From: Acephala macrosclerotiorum
Lineage: Eukaryota; Ascomycota; Leotiomycetes; Helotiales; Mollisiaceae
Length of the DNA: 64,000 nt
Assembly: GCA_014904845.1 (NCBI GenBank)
Contig: MU119271.1
Location: forward strand, 124,001 to 188,000
Reading direction: 5' to 3'
Part shown: piece by piece, positions 46,608-57,035 of the stretch
How the letters are laid out: the number at the start of each line of letters is the position of its first letter
How positions within the stretch are numbered: position 1 is the first letter of the stretch
Program-made: the position numbers and the translations under genes
The notes under the pieces: model-generated
Seen by the model: only the letters and a program-made list of their open reading frames with translations
Told to the model about the DNA's origin: nothing
Database searches by the model: none

Positions 46608-47247
46608 TTGATTAGTGAGGAGTGGTAGCTAGAATTCAAAATTGGTCATGCTATTAAGCTCAAACACTGTAAATACTCTTGAATGCATACCGAAAAATCT
46701 CCTCCTTGCGCCCACGTTCAATCATATCAGCTCTGATGTTCAACAGCTTGATACGAGAGTATTGATCCCAGCTACACCGAGAGTATAAACAGATGCGGGG
46801 TACGCAATCACCGAACTTGCGGCAAAATTTACTCCACATCGGTATTAACATGTACAATTTCCACGATCGATACAAAACGGAAAGAGTGCATATATGCATA
46901 TTGTGAAGGTATTTATTATAATAGTCTTCATCTAGCGATGCAAAATGCAAACAAGTTTTAGGACCGGATAACTAAATGTATTTGCCCGCTTGAATTGGGG
47001 TTGGCTTTGCAACCTCTTAAAGCTCCGCCATATCAACCTTTTCTCCCTAGAATTCTTGCATAAGTAGGAACCAAATACCTAGCTCCTCCACACCAGGTAC
47101 AACTCCATCTTTCGCACTAAACGGAGTTGCTTCTTATGCTGGTCACTCGTATTTGGTACCTCTATGTGCCGGGCCTCCTGGTTCCGTTGGTCAAGATTAG
47201 CGAGGATTTGGCCGAATGAAGTTCAGCTGCACACCCATCGACTAATC
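46608..47247. other. Spacer between convergent UstYa-like genes
   Basis: Contains 3' flanks of two genes facing each other; nothing else seen. Confidence 0.5.
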
Positions 47248-48199
47248 TTAGTAGATTTGTTGGTCATCGTAGGCTCTGACGTCTTCCAGATAGTTGATGA
47301 CTTGGCTGTAGTCTCTGCAGACTTTACAATTAGTTAACAAATTGTTTGACATCTAATACCGAACTTCATGAACTTACCATGCTTAGAATCCCAGCCGTCA
47401 GATCCGCCGTTGTGATCTGGGAATGTGGTTTCCAATCCTTCGAGAGCCATGTCGGCCGAACACATGATAGCTTGACGCATATAGTCGAAGCAATGGATCA
47501 TGTGCCAGTGATGGTCTTCAGGCAAAGTCGTGTTGGAAGTCAAGCCTGAGTATGTTTCAACAATGGCGAACAGGCAGTGCAGCTGATGCGTCATTGAAGT
47601 TGTGAAGACTGTCTTGTTTGGCCATATGATAGGGTGAGGTAGATCGTGGTATCTGTGAGTGTCGTTCACCCATTGGAAGCCAATTCCATCTATTGTAAAT
47701 CAGCAGTATATTCCAACGAGCAGCCGTATCAAGAATCCTTACGAGGCATCAGTTCGTTCCATGCAATCAAAACTTCTTCACGGAAAAACTCTGATGTGTT
47801 GTAGGGTGCAAAGGTTTGGTTGATGTGAAATGTTTGGACTTGGGTGGAGACTGTGCAGTTATTAGATAACTCCTTGCTCTGTATTTTTTCAAGTTTCTTA
47901 CAGTGTGGCCCAACGCCCGTAAAATCTCCTCCCACCTCATGTTCGCTAGTTTTCGGGATGCTCTTCTGTGACTGATCTCGAAGCAACAGACCGACAATGA
48001 CAAGTAATAATAGGGTGTCGAGAAACCATCGTGCCTCTTTCAGCATAGATAAGTACGTTTTCCTCTTAGATTTCGTTCCGTATCTTTGCCGGAAATCCTC
48101 TCCTTTCTCGTCTCCCATCAAGGACTCTTCCACCTCCGTGGTTGATGAATCGTCGCGGTCATCGAGGTGGACATTCTCATACTTGAGCTGGCTCGCCAT
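47248..48199 (-). CDS. UstYa-like oxidase (DUF3328), copy 2
   Basis: Four exons on the minus strand: 48199..47902, 47850..47743, 47689..47378 and 47321..47248 (263 residues). One membrane helix lies at about 59-74 (FLDTLLLLVIVGLLL). The lumenal part has APYNTSEFFREEVLIAWNEL, then MPHGIGFQWV, HQLHC at 170-174, HMIHC at 198-202 and the family ending HVCRDYSQVINYLEDV, so all catalytic motifs are complete. The first intron is 51 bp, in frame and free of stops, so a retained form would add 17 residues. I favour splicing because donor GTAAGA, CTAAT and ACAG are all good and the result fits the family. The pair of different UstYa genes matches the UstYa/UstYb pairing of ustiloxin-type clusters. Confidence 0.92.
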
Positions 48200-50694
48200 G
48201 CTGATAAATTAAAAAGATCTAAATGATGCAACAGATTTTTGACAACAAAAGTTGAAAATAGGACACCCAAAAGGAACTGAGGATCAGACTGCTGTAGACA
48301 TGGCTGTGAAGACGGGTAGTGAAGGAGGACTTGCATGATGCCCCGCTACAAGCGCTCATCGGCCGAACCGACACAAGAGACAGGTGATGTTTGAGGCCAT
48401 GGGGCGAAGACATTGGCACCTCTTCCCGAATCGCCACAGAAGATGTTTGGGGCTTACTCACTGCCAAACCAAATTCGTGCCAAACGGTCAGACCGTTTCA
48501 CCTCCGAAGTTAGTCCATTGTTCGCTAAGACGGATGCTATGTTCCTTCGTTTCGAGCGTCTCCTATGAACAAGATTTGAATTGGATTCTGAGAGATGGGA
48601 TGTACGGGAATGTACTGACGACAGGACTCAGGACTAAGAAAAAGTGCTGTGTAGCTGAAGATTTTTTTTGGGAGGGGTGGGGCGGGGTCGCGGAGTCACG
48701 TGCTAACGCGCCTATACTCGTTCCACTTTTCTTGAGATCTTCCATCTCCAGATAAACGCATCACGAATCATCGCGGACTGGGTTTACCACGCTCAGACCA
48801 TGGTATATCCTTCGGCGAGAGCTGGTATTCGATAGCACGTCCACTAGGCGCTTCGCGGACCTCAGCATCCGACCGATTCCTACGCGCAGCCTTCACCAAC
48901 ACTTCGAACCCCGACACCTTATTAACATTTGGATGTCTCCTGCCGTCATTAATGCAAACTAGCAGCTCTCAATATGACCAGCACATCGACTTTGCAGCGT
49001 TATGAAAGGCCAACCTTCGAGGTTCATTGAGAGCTCAACCTCCCTCGATGTGCTCTCTCCTCCGCCCCGCGATTCTACTCAACGCCCTCACCTTCGAGAA
49101 TGCAGCTCCCGAGCCCTACATACACCTGCTCTCTCCGCCTCCTCTCTCCTATGTCTTGTCTCCTCGATACTCCAAGAACCTTCGCGCTCACCTAACTCCT
49201 CGACACCGGCGTAATGGAGTCCTGTAGTTACGGTTGATGAGAATCTCTGTCAGTTGCCCCTACCGGCGACATTATATCATAGAGTATTGGCAGACGCAAA
49301 GCATTGGGACACACAGAACGTTGGTAGATGCGGAGCATTATTAGACATAGAGCAAGGGCATAACCAGACACGCATACGATTCCTGTGGTTACTTCAATAC
49401 TGCGAGGTCTGGATGCCGACGTGCCCAAAGGCTCTAGCCGGACTCTTACTCGGCTAGAGAAACTTCCAAGTTAGTCCACGACTGAATTCAATACAACCAG
49501 ATAGGAACAGAGTCGCGGCAAATAGAAGATGGGATGCACATAGGACAACTGTCAAAAAGAGATTACCTTGTAGTGACACAGATGCCGTCAATGTCCTACA
49601 CCTTCTGGAACTTTGAAAAGGAAACTGGGCTTGTTCGACCAAAGGCCGATACATAATTCAGAGAGCTATGTTGCTGATTGTGTTTAACTCCTCAGCTCCC
49701 CTAGTCATGATGCATAACATGTTCATTCAACGTCAAGGATAGATATCCATGGGTAGCCTTCATACTAAAGAGGAGGACTTAGTCATAGATGAATGGACAT
49801 GAAGGTTTTGAAGCTCCCAGAGGTTCCACTGCACTGGAGAGCTAGAGCCCCTCAGTTGGAGAGGGATAGCTGGATCGCTGAAGGGACTGCGGCAGACCTG
49901 GAGTCAAGGGTATCGATGGCGGAAGTCGAGAAAGACTATCGCGCAAGGAATCCTGTGGACTCGAATTCGCCACTGGACCAAGTCTTCGCTAGAATGTCAG
50001 TCACCTCTCGTCGCTGGTCTCCTCGTCGCCTATCAGTCTCTGCTCATCGGTCTCCAAGGCTTCAGGCGCTTGCTCAGTCGCGTTCCAGATCGACAAGTCT
50101 ATTGGAGCTAGCAATGTCTTTTTCTTCCTGGCACTTTGGGTGTTGCTTTTTCTGAACACAGCGAGCCTTGTCTAGTTCGCAATTTTCTAACAGCGAATCT
50201 TGAACTTGAGCAAGTGTTTGCTAACGAGATTCTCGTCGATGTTCTTTAATTACGTGGTAACAGTCTTTATTCAGCGAAATCGATGACTGTAATTCTTTTG
50301 ACGCTGCGTGCAAGTACCCCGCTATTGCAGCTTTGAACCTTGCATTGTTCAGAAATAATCACTGTGGAGCACTAAGACTTTTCAGTGCCCCAGCCACTCC
50401 TGTTTATGCTGCTTCCGCTTACTTGCTTTATCTTCAGATCATAGCAAGCCTCTTCCTCCTTGGCTTTGAATGATGGATGCTCCTTACCTAAGCACCATAC
50501 GCTATTTAACTTCGTAGGTTAGGTAGTTTCTCATATCTTGGGACCGATCTCGGCTGTAAGCAAGCTGCCCCCCTCCTTACCACAACTCACAGCCATCGGT
50601 ATCGTAACTTAGGGTTCTGCACAAATCAATTCATCCTATTCGAAAGAATTCTATGTGATTTTTACACTTTGGGATGTACCAATCTTGATCAACA
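48200..50694. other. 2.5 kb mostly empty spacer
   Basis: Short frames only, apart from the weak candidate listed at 49793. A T8G5-type run lies near 48663. Frames at 49002-49227 are Pro/Leu/Ser-rich without further support. Confidence 0.4.
49793..50155 (+). CDS. Weak candidate gene, unrecognised (120 residues)
   Basis: From the ATG at 49793 the protein has coding-like composition (HWRARAPQLERDSWIAEGTA, then ADLESRVSMAEVEKDYRARN) and an Arg/Ser-rich end. No domain, signal or splice evidence. Could be part of a longer gene with exons I did not find. Confidence 0.3.
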   Translation: MDMKVLKLPEVPLHWRARAPQLERDSWIAEGTAADLESRVSMAEVEKDYRARNPVDSNSPLDQVFARMSVTSRRWSPRRLSVSAHRSPRLQALAQSRSRSTSLLELAMSFSSWHFGCCFF

Positions 50695-51258
50695 ATGACA
50701 ATCAACAATAATCTCAACATGAAACTCAAATATCTCTTCCTCCTCGGAGTCTTGCTTTCCCTAGCAACACTCTCTACTAGCACACCGCTTTCCCCAGAGC
50801 CCTTCTCCTCGCCAGGTTTCAATATCTCCACCATTTTACCCCGCGACATGCCACCCAATCGAGCCTCCTGCGGCGACCTCTCAGGCTGGTGGACAGTAGC
50901 GATGTGTCCCCGCCACGCCATGAAAGTCGAAGGTCCATTCATCGCCCACGACTCCGGCGCTGCCCTAAAAGCTCTTTTACACAAGAAGTGTAAAACATGG
51001 TTCACTAAAGGGATCACGGGGTGGGATTTCAAATATGAGGATGAGGAGCATATGAAGGCGAGCATTAGGTTTGGGCTTTGTGGGGCGGACTGGTGTGTTA
51101 CGAACGCGGTATGGGAGGCGACGGGGCCGACTGGGAGGGTGAGGATGAATGGGTGTCAGTCGTGGAGATATTGGCATAAGGGGAGGTTTTTTGGTTGGCA
51201 TTGTCGATATGAGGCTTGCTTCCTCTCTGTGAGATTCATAGTGAGGGAGGGAAGCTGA
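50695..51258 (+). CDS. Small Cys-rich secreted protein (effector-like)
   Basis: 187 residues, single exon. The second Met (50719) starts MKLKYLFLLGVLLSLATLST, a typical signal peptide; the ATG at 50695 adds eight residues. The mature part has eight Cys spaced over its length (ASCGDL, AMCPRH, KKCKTW, LCGADWC, NGCQSW, WHCRYEAC) and many Trp and Gly, and so is probably a compact disulfide-bonded extracellular protein. It resembles hypothetical secreted proteins of plant- or insect-associated ascomycetes, but I recognise no named family. The stop at 51258 comes directly after the last conserved-looking segment. A role in host or microbial interaction is inference. Confidence 0.65.
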   Translation: MTINNNLNMKLKYLFLLGVLLSLATLSTSTPLSPEPFSSPGFNISTILPRDMPPNRASCGDLSGWWTVAMCPRHAMKVEGPFIAHDSGAALKALLHKKCKTWFTKGITGWDFKYEDEEHMKASIRFGLCGADWCVTNAVWEATGPTGRVRMNGCQSWRYWHKGRFFGWHCRYEACFLSVRFIVREGS

Positions 51259-51880
51259 GAGTATGAAGCGGGAGGTTCAGGCGGACAGCTTTCACTCTAT
51301 TGAATTCGTTCTACAAGGATAGGAGAGGCACCTTCATCGCGAAAACTCTCTGTATATCGTTAGAATTTGCGTACTTTGGATTCATTTTCGAAATTAGAAC
51401 AAGAACTGCTTGAGCTTCCCTCCGAAAAGATCTCTAGATCTAGGTGGCCTCGAGCATCTAGACTGACTATTCTTGGCTAGAGTTTGCCTCATCTGTGTCG
51501 AGCTATGGAATTCGAGGCCATTCACGTGAAATGAAGCTCTATCACTCCTCCTTCCACGCTCTGCGGATCAAGGAGTCAACTTCCGAGGCTGAAAATGACC
51601 TTACAACAAATGCAGGTAATGCAGATGCAGTAAAAGGTGAAGATCAATGATTGGACGGAAAGATAAACATCGCAAATTATGACACCAATTAACCCTATAT
51701 AAGTGCGGAGGAAAATCGAGGTCCTTCAAGCGTGAAATTCTCAAGGACGTTACCATCGGGATAGATGCCCTCAATTAGTAGGACTCTCCAAAGTAGAAGT
51801 GTCATGCACCGTGAAATCAAGGCGACGAATAATCTAGTACCAAGGGGTTCAAGTTTTCAACATTCATTTGATCTATCGTG
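51259..51880. other. Spacer with an isolated TATA-like motif
   Basis: CTATATAAGTG near 51694 is a good TATA box, but no convincing gene follows it on the plus strand. Confidence 0.4.
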
Positions 51881-54800
51881 TCATAATATCGAGGCATCGT
51901 CCCCGCTAGGGCCTACAGGTGTTGCCTCGCCATCTCTGCCGAGAAGGCCCTCTTCCTCACCTTGACCACCTTCTCTCGTGAGACCGGTCATGGTATCATC
52001 CGCACCCATTGTCCTTCTTGTTTCTTCTGCTCCATTGAGAACATACCACACATCTTTCTTTGTCAGAAGTCCTTGCAGAACCCCTCTATCGCTAAATAAT
52101 ACATATCGTAGTCCGAGTTTTTGGAAATAGTTCGCGGTCAAGAGGAGATTGGACCGGGACGGGAGGGTGAGAGGAGTTTGATCCATCCAGGGTCTGAGGT
52201 CGAGCGTTGTTCTCGGATCTGCGAGTGGTTGATGGGAGAAAAAGGCTTCTGTATCTGGTGGGAGAGAGCGTGGTGCTTCCGTTGAAGTACGCAGATTGTA
52301 CTCGAGTTCTGCTCGAGAGATATATCCTAAAAGGATAGCTTCTCGTGGATCTGAGATTACTGGGAAGCCTCGGAATGGCTGCGTCGCAAGAATGTTTGTC
52401 AGTGACTCGATGGTATGGCCGGTCGCTGTTAGTACAATCAGATCATCGATACGAGTCATGATCTGGCTGACTGGGATGTCAGGAATAAGAGTCTCCTCGC
52501 TGTTGTCCAAGAATGGATATTCGTTGAAGTGGATCCAACTTTCGTAGATACCACGCTTTCCAAACGCATCCCCGACCCATTTGCTGATCATCACAGCAAT
52601 CATAATCGGCAGAACGTAGGTGAGCGCGCCTGTAAGTTCGAACATGATGACGACGATAGAGACGGTCATACGCGTAACTCCTCCAAGCGCTGCGGCGGCA
52701 CCGATGATTGCGTAGGTGCCAGGAGTGACGCATGGTATATCTGGCTCGCAAGAGTTGAAGGCAAAGAATTTCGGATGATTGTGAACCCATATTTCCATGA
52801 TGATTCCGATAGCTCTGCCGAAAAGAGCCCCAATCGCCATCGACGGTAGTATTATTCCCGCAGGTATCTGCAGCCCGAAAGTTATGGAAGCCAAGAAGAA
52901 TCCTAAAATACCCGCGAAGATGAGTAAGAATATTGTGCCAACGGTTGCTGATCCTGTCTTGCAGAGACCAAACACGTCGTCCGTGACTTTCGAGCATTCC
53001 GCAAAAAGATACTCGACGAGTTCTGAAGATTGAGCTCGCATGTAAAAGTTGGGATAGTTGATCAGCGCCGTGAGAAGCGCAACTATTAAGACTTGTATGA
53101 CTGGTCCTGGCAGCCAAGTAGCAGCCTTTTTCCATCGCGCGACTTTCATATTGAGCTTAATGAACAGCCCACCATAGATACCCTAAATCATGATTAATAA
53201 TTATTAAAGAGGTATTCAAGAGGAATTTCATACTCCAAATATGCCTAGCACAGCAAATGGAATCAATTCGAACCCATGCCAGCCTGTGCTGTAAGTGACT
53301 TGGTATAAAACGAGCTTGCCACTTCGGAAAGGATCGAAAGCTTGCAACATCACAGCGGCTGTCATGGCACAAACAAAGCTTTGCCACATAGTCTTGTCTG
53401 GGAAATAATACGAGAGTTGCTAGAGACAGTCAGCTTCTGATGAAAGTAGCATAAGTTACATGGCTTACCTCCAGACTGAACAACACACCACCAATGGGAG
53501 ATCCAAATGCAACTGAGATGCCCGAAGCCGCAGCTGCTGACAAGACCTCACGCTTTCGAGCTGCTCAACATTAGACCTATCATGGATGCGAAACTAGCGG
53601 GTTCTACTCATACCTTCATTATCATTGATGTTGCTGAACAATTTCATCAACAAATTTGCACAGCAGCAAGCAACATGAACCAGGGGGCCTTCCTTTCCAA
53701 GCCACATTCCAGAGGCCACTGCAAGACACTGACAACATTAGCCGTAGGCGCAAAAACTTCGAGGAGCGACGTACAAGTCCAAGTGATTTTATCACCAACG
53801 TCCATGTCCCCATAAACCTCCGTATTACAAAGCCTCCTAACACCGTCTTGATCTCGGGTATTCCACTATGCTTTGCATATAATGCATATTCTTTGACGAG
53901 CACACTCGCTGTAATCGCAAATAGAACCTTCAATGGTAATCAGCGAGGTTTCTTCATCGTTCGCCAATATACTTACTGAGAAGAGAATGAAGAAAAAGTA
54001 TTCTATAAACCAGACACCGCCTGAAGATGTGACATGGAGTGCCTGACTCCAAGGTATCCAGTCCCGACATTGTGAGAATCCATCGAATCCATAACAGCAA
54101 AAGTATTTGTTCAAATAAAAGTGCCCGCCGTCTTCTCCAGCTACACAATAGCCCGTCTTAATGTCTCCCAACCAGTCACTGGCTACATCAATTGCTGCCG
54201 CAGCAATTCCAGCTGCCAGTCCAGTCAGAACCAACACTACCCACACCTGACTCGCATCCCAGAATTGCTGGGCATATCCAAGAAGCCCTGATGCACTGGA
54301 GGAGAGTATTCGCAGACGTTGCCGTTCCTTCGTGTATTCGAAAATCCAATCGATCGCAGTCAAATCATCATATCCAACTCTTCGACCTGGCCCCTCCACG
54401 TACCAATCCAACGGGCCATCCTTTGTGCCATTACCAATAGATCCATCCCCACTCCCACCAATGTTGTTCAGGGCATGCGACCGACTTGAATTCAAAGTTG
54501 GGGTCCCAGATCTGGGAGATGGGGTAGTCTGCCGCGAATTGTTCCCAGAAAAGACGGACAAGAACCTCGATCCGGCGGGTTGCTTCTGCTTGCGTTTGAA
54601 CGATACTATTTCAGCATCATCGGACTCGAGAGGATCTTCGGAGAGCAATGTCTGGTCTTTCGAATGGTTCGCGACAGGGTCGTCGTTATCGCTATCGTCT
54701 TCGATCGCGGCTGGCTTCGGTGGACTTCGACTTGACGAGGACGAACTTCCTTCTTCTGTAGGCAGGTATTGGCCTGCGTATGAGCTCGCCATACTCATAC

Positions 54801-54909
54801 ATCTGCTGGTAAATTTCGCATCGTTGTTGACATGTGTAACTTGTGATTCGAGGCTGGAGCCTGAGGCTGGGTGACGAGTGCTTTTGGTGATGTCAAGGCG
54901 GTGAGGCAT
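51881..54909 (-). CDS. CLC-family chloride channel/transporter with CBS domains
   Basis: Six exons on the minus strand: 54909..53977, 53927..53775, 53728..53614, 53563..53469, 53419..53234 and 53182..51881 (927 residues). Introns are 46-51 bp. A Ser/Pro-rich cytosolic N-terminus of about 160 residues precedes the channel. Pore motifs appear in order: [33 protein letters not shown] with the gating Glu, [18 protein letters not shown], and [20 protein letters not shown]. Two CBS-like modules follow (from [20 protein letters not shown], and [20 protein letters not shown]). The closest functional group is the endosomal/Golgi Gef1-like CLC exchangers that balance charge during acidification and copper loading. 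Location is inferred from that group. It shares a 95 bp promoter with the neurochondrin gene. Confidence 0.93.
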
Positions 54910-55004
54910 GATTCTGCCGAATCTTCAAAGGTGCTTTAAATTTTCCAACCAGTCAACATTCAACATCAAAACGAAGATTTCTCTCCGCAAATACGATATC
55001 GAAA
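54910..55004. promoter_or_regulatory. Very short bidirectional promoter (95 bp)
   Basis: Lies between the start codons of the CLC gene and the neurochondrin gene. AT-moderate with TTTAAATTTT near 54937; the two 5' UTRs must be short or overlap. Confidence 0.6.
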
Positions 55005-57035
55005 ATGGCCGAGGAAAGTGTTTCTGGCCCAGCGGTGACGCTGCAGAAGATGCAAGACCTTCTCAGGGCAAAAGATGACACATCTAGGTTTGTTGGTCTG
55101 GCACTGCTCAAGTCTGTTCTGGATAATGGACACCTTACCCAGGAGTCCGAAGCATTACGAGACATGTGGGAATCTCTCTCTCCAAAGTTCTTGGATCGAT
55201 TACTACGCGCAAGGCAGAATGAGAAGATCAGTCAAACGGACTCGAAAGACATGGTTGATCTCGCGGTAGCTGTACTTCATACACTTACGATCCTGTTGCC
55301 AGATGATTGTCGAAGAGATAAAAGACTAACAGGAAGGACAGCCCCTTTGGTGAAGGCTTTAGTTCTAAGGTTTGTCTCCTACCCAACTTTCTGATACTTT
55401 TACTAACCACATCCAAGTCCTCCTGAAACCACACAGCTTATTCTTCAAACGCTTTTGACTATCGTCAGCCTACCTGAAGGCGCCTTGGAACTACTTCGTA
55501 TTGAAGATTTATCACCGTTGACAGAGATCGCCAGCCATCATGCCCTTGTATTGGAGATTCTTTCATTCACGTGGACGAACGCAGCTCTGACGCCGTCAGA
55601 AGTTCCGGTGGTGCAAAGAAGGATAAGTGACATTTTACCTACATTGATAGTCAACTTCAGAGGGAGTGATGGAGTCACATTTCTCACTTTTGTGGCAAAC
55701 TTGTTTCCCAAGCTTGAGCCAGGGGTATGTAGAACACTACTTGCGCAAAGTAGCTATGCTGACGGAATGTAGGTTCTTCCTAGCAGTCCAAAGTGGCTTG
55801 GTTCTCTTGTCGAGATGTTGCGGAAATTAGTCTCAAAAAGGCCAACTGCAGCTGGCAGAGCGGCTTACACACAGCTAGCAGCAGCTCTTCTCCAAACATA
55901 TCCGGCAACAAGTCCCACGATACTGTTCAAAGATGAAAGACAAGATGGTTCTGACAGCAAACCGTTCTCCTACCTCTTCATCAATCTCCTACTCATTGAT
56001 CTTCGATCATCATTTCCTTCTTTACTCGCACAGCTCAACAGCTCTCAATACCCCGCCACAGCTCAGAGATTGGCAGCAGCCTTTGATGTTATCTCGAGCT
56101 TTGTGGCATTCCTGATTCGCAGTCTTGATGAGGAAGTAAACACATCCGGTTTTAGTATGGCTCCTGATCTGTTACTCAAGCTTCGCAAAGACATCTCAGA
56201 AACAATATCACTCACGATCGAGTATCTTCGCGATAGATGGGATGCGTCGATCGCCGGAGCTTCGGGTTTGCATCCTGATGCTAGAAGTGGGACGGCTGCC
56301 ACCTCCGAGGGAACACGACTGACTTTGACTTGGGAGTCGATCAAAGACCAAGTGCACACAGATCCACTGGTCCTAGCTGGCATACGGGCGATGGCTATAT
56401 GGATTCGAGAGGACGAGAACGATAATTTGCGCAATGAAGCCACGGGAATGATGGACATGCTTGTAGAGCTTTACAAATTAGGACCTCAAGGCTCTTTGGA
56501 CTTCCGCTATCCCATCTTGCTCGCTCTTGAGGGAATCATGCTTACCAATGACGGGACGGAGGCCTTCCTAAATCAAAATGGGTGGAGCGTGGTTTGCGAA
56601 GACGTCCAAGCCATTATGAGAAGTACAGCAGAGCAGAAAGATCTTCAAGAAACTTCTATGATAGGTGAAGCAAACCGCGGTTTGCAGATTGTTCGAGTGT
56701 TACTTGCTGTGGTGGATCATCAATCAACGTCGTTCCCACAAGAGGCTTGGATGAACGTAGTCACAACCACAGCCTCGATGAATGTCCCACAGACCATTCC
56801 TGCCTCCGTCATTCTCGAATTCCGGATTGCGATGCTTCAGCTGTCGACAGCGCTGTTGTCGAAGGCGGCAGGCGGCATGATGAAGCGATACATTACCAGC
56901 TACTCAGCACTATCCGGTCTAGTCAACCAGCTGAGCCGATTGACAAAGGGTCTGCCTGATGAAACAGAAGCTGCGGATCTCATGAGCTTGTTGGAGGACG
57001 TCTCACTTGAACTGGGCAATCTACGACAAGGCTGA
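55005..57035 (+). CDS. Neurochondrin-family protein
   Basis: Exons 55005..55369, 55418..55724 and 55773..57035 (644 residues); both introns are 48 bp. The protein is all helical with the neurochondrin pattern: RFVGLALLKSVLD near residue 28, LAVAVLHTLTILLPD, then SPPETTQLILQTLLTIVSLP, HALVLEILSFTW and MLRKLVSKRPTAAGRAAYTQ. The C-terminal half has the matching VLAGIRAMAIWIREDENDNL and FRYPILLALEGIMLTNDG blocks. Length fits the fungal members. Animal neurochondrin acts in signalling in neurons; the fungal role is unknown, perhaps as a scaffold of the armadillo type. A 157-codon frame running across its stop is not considered real. Confidence 0.88.
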
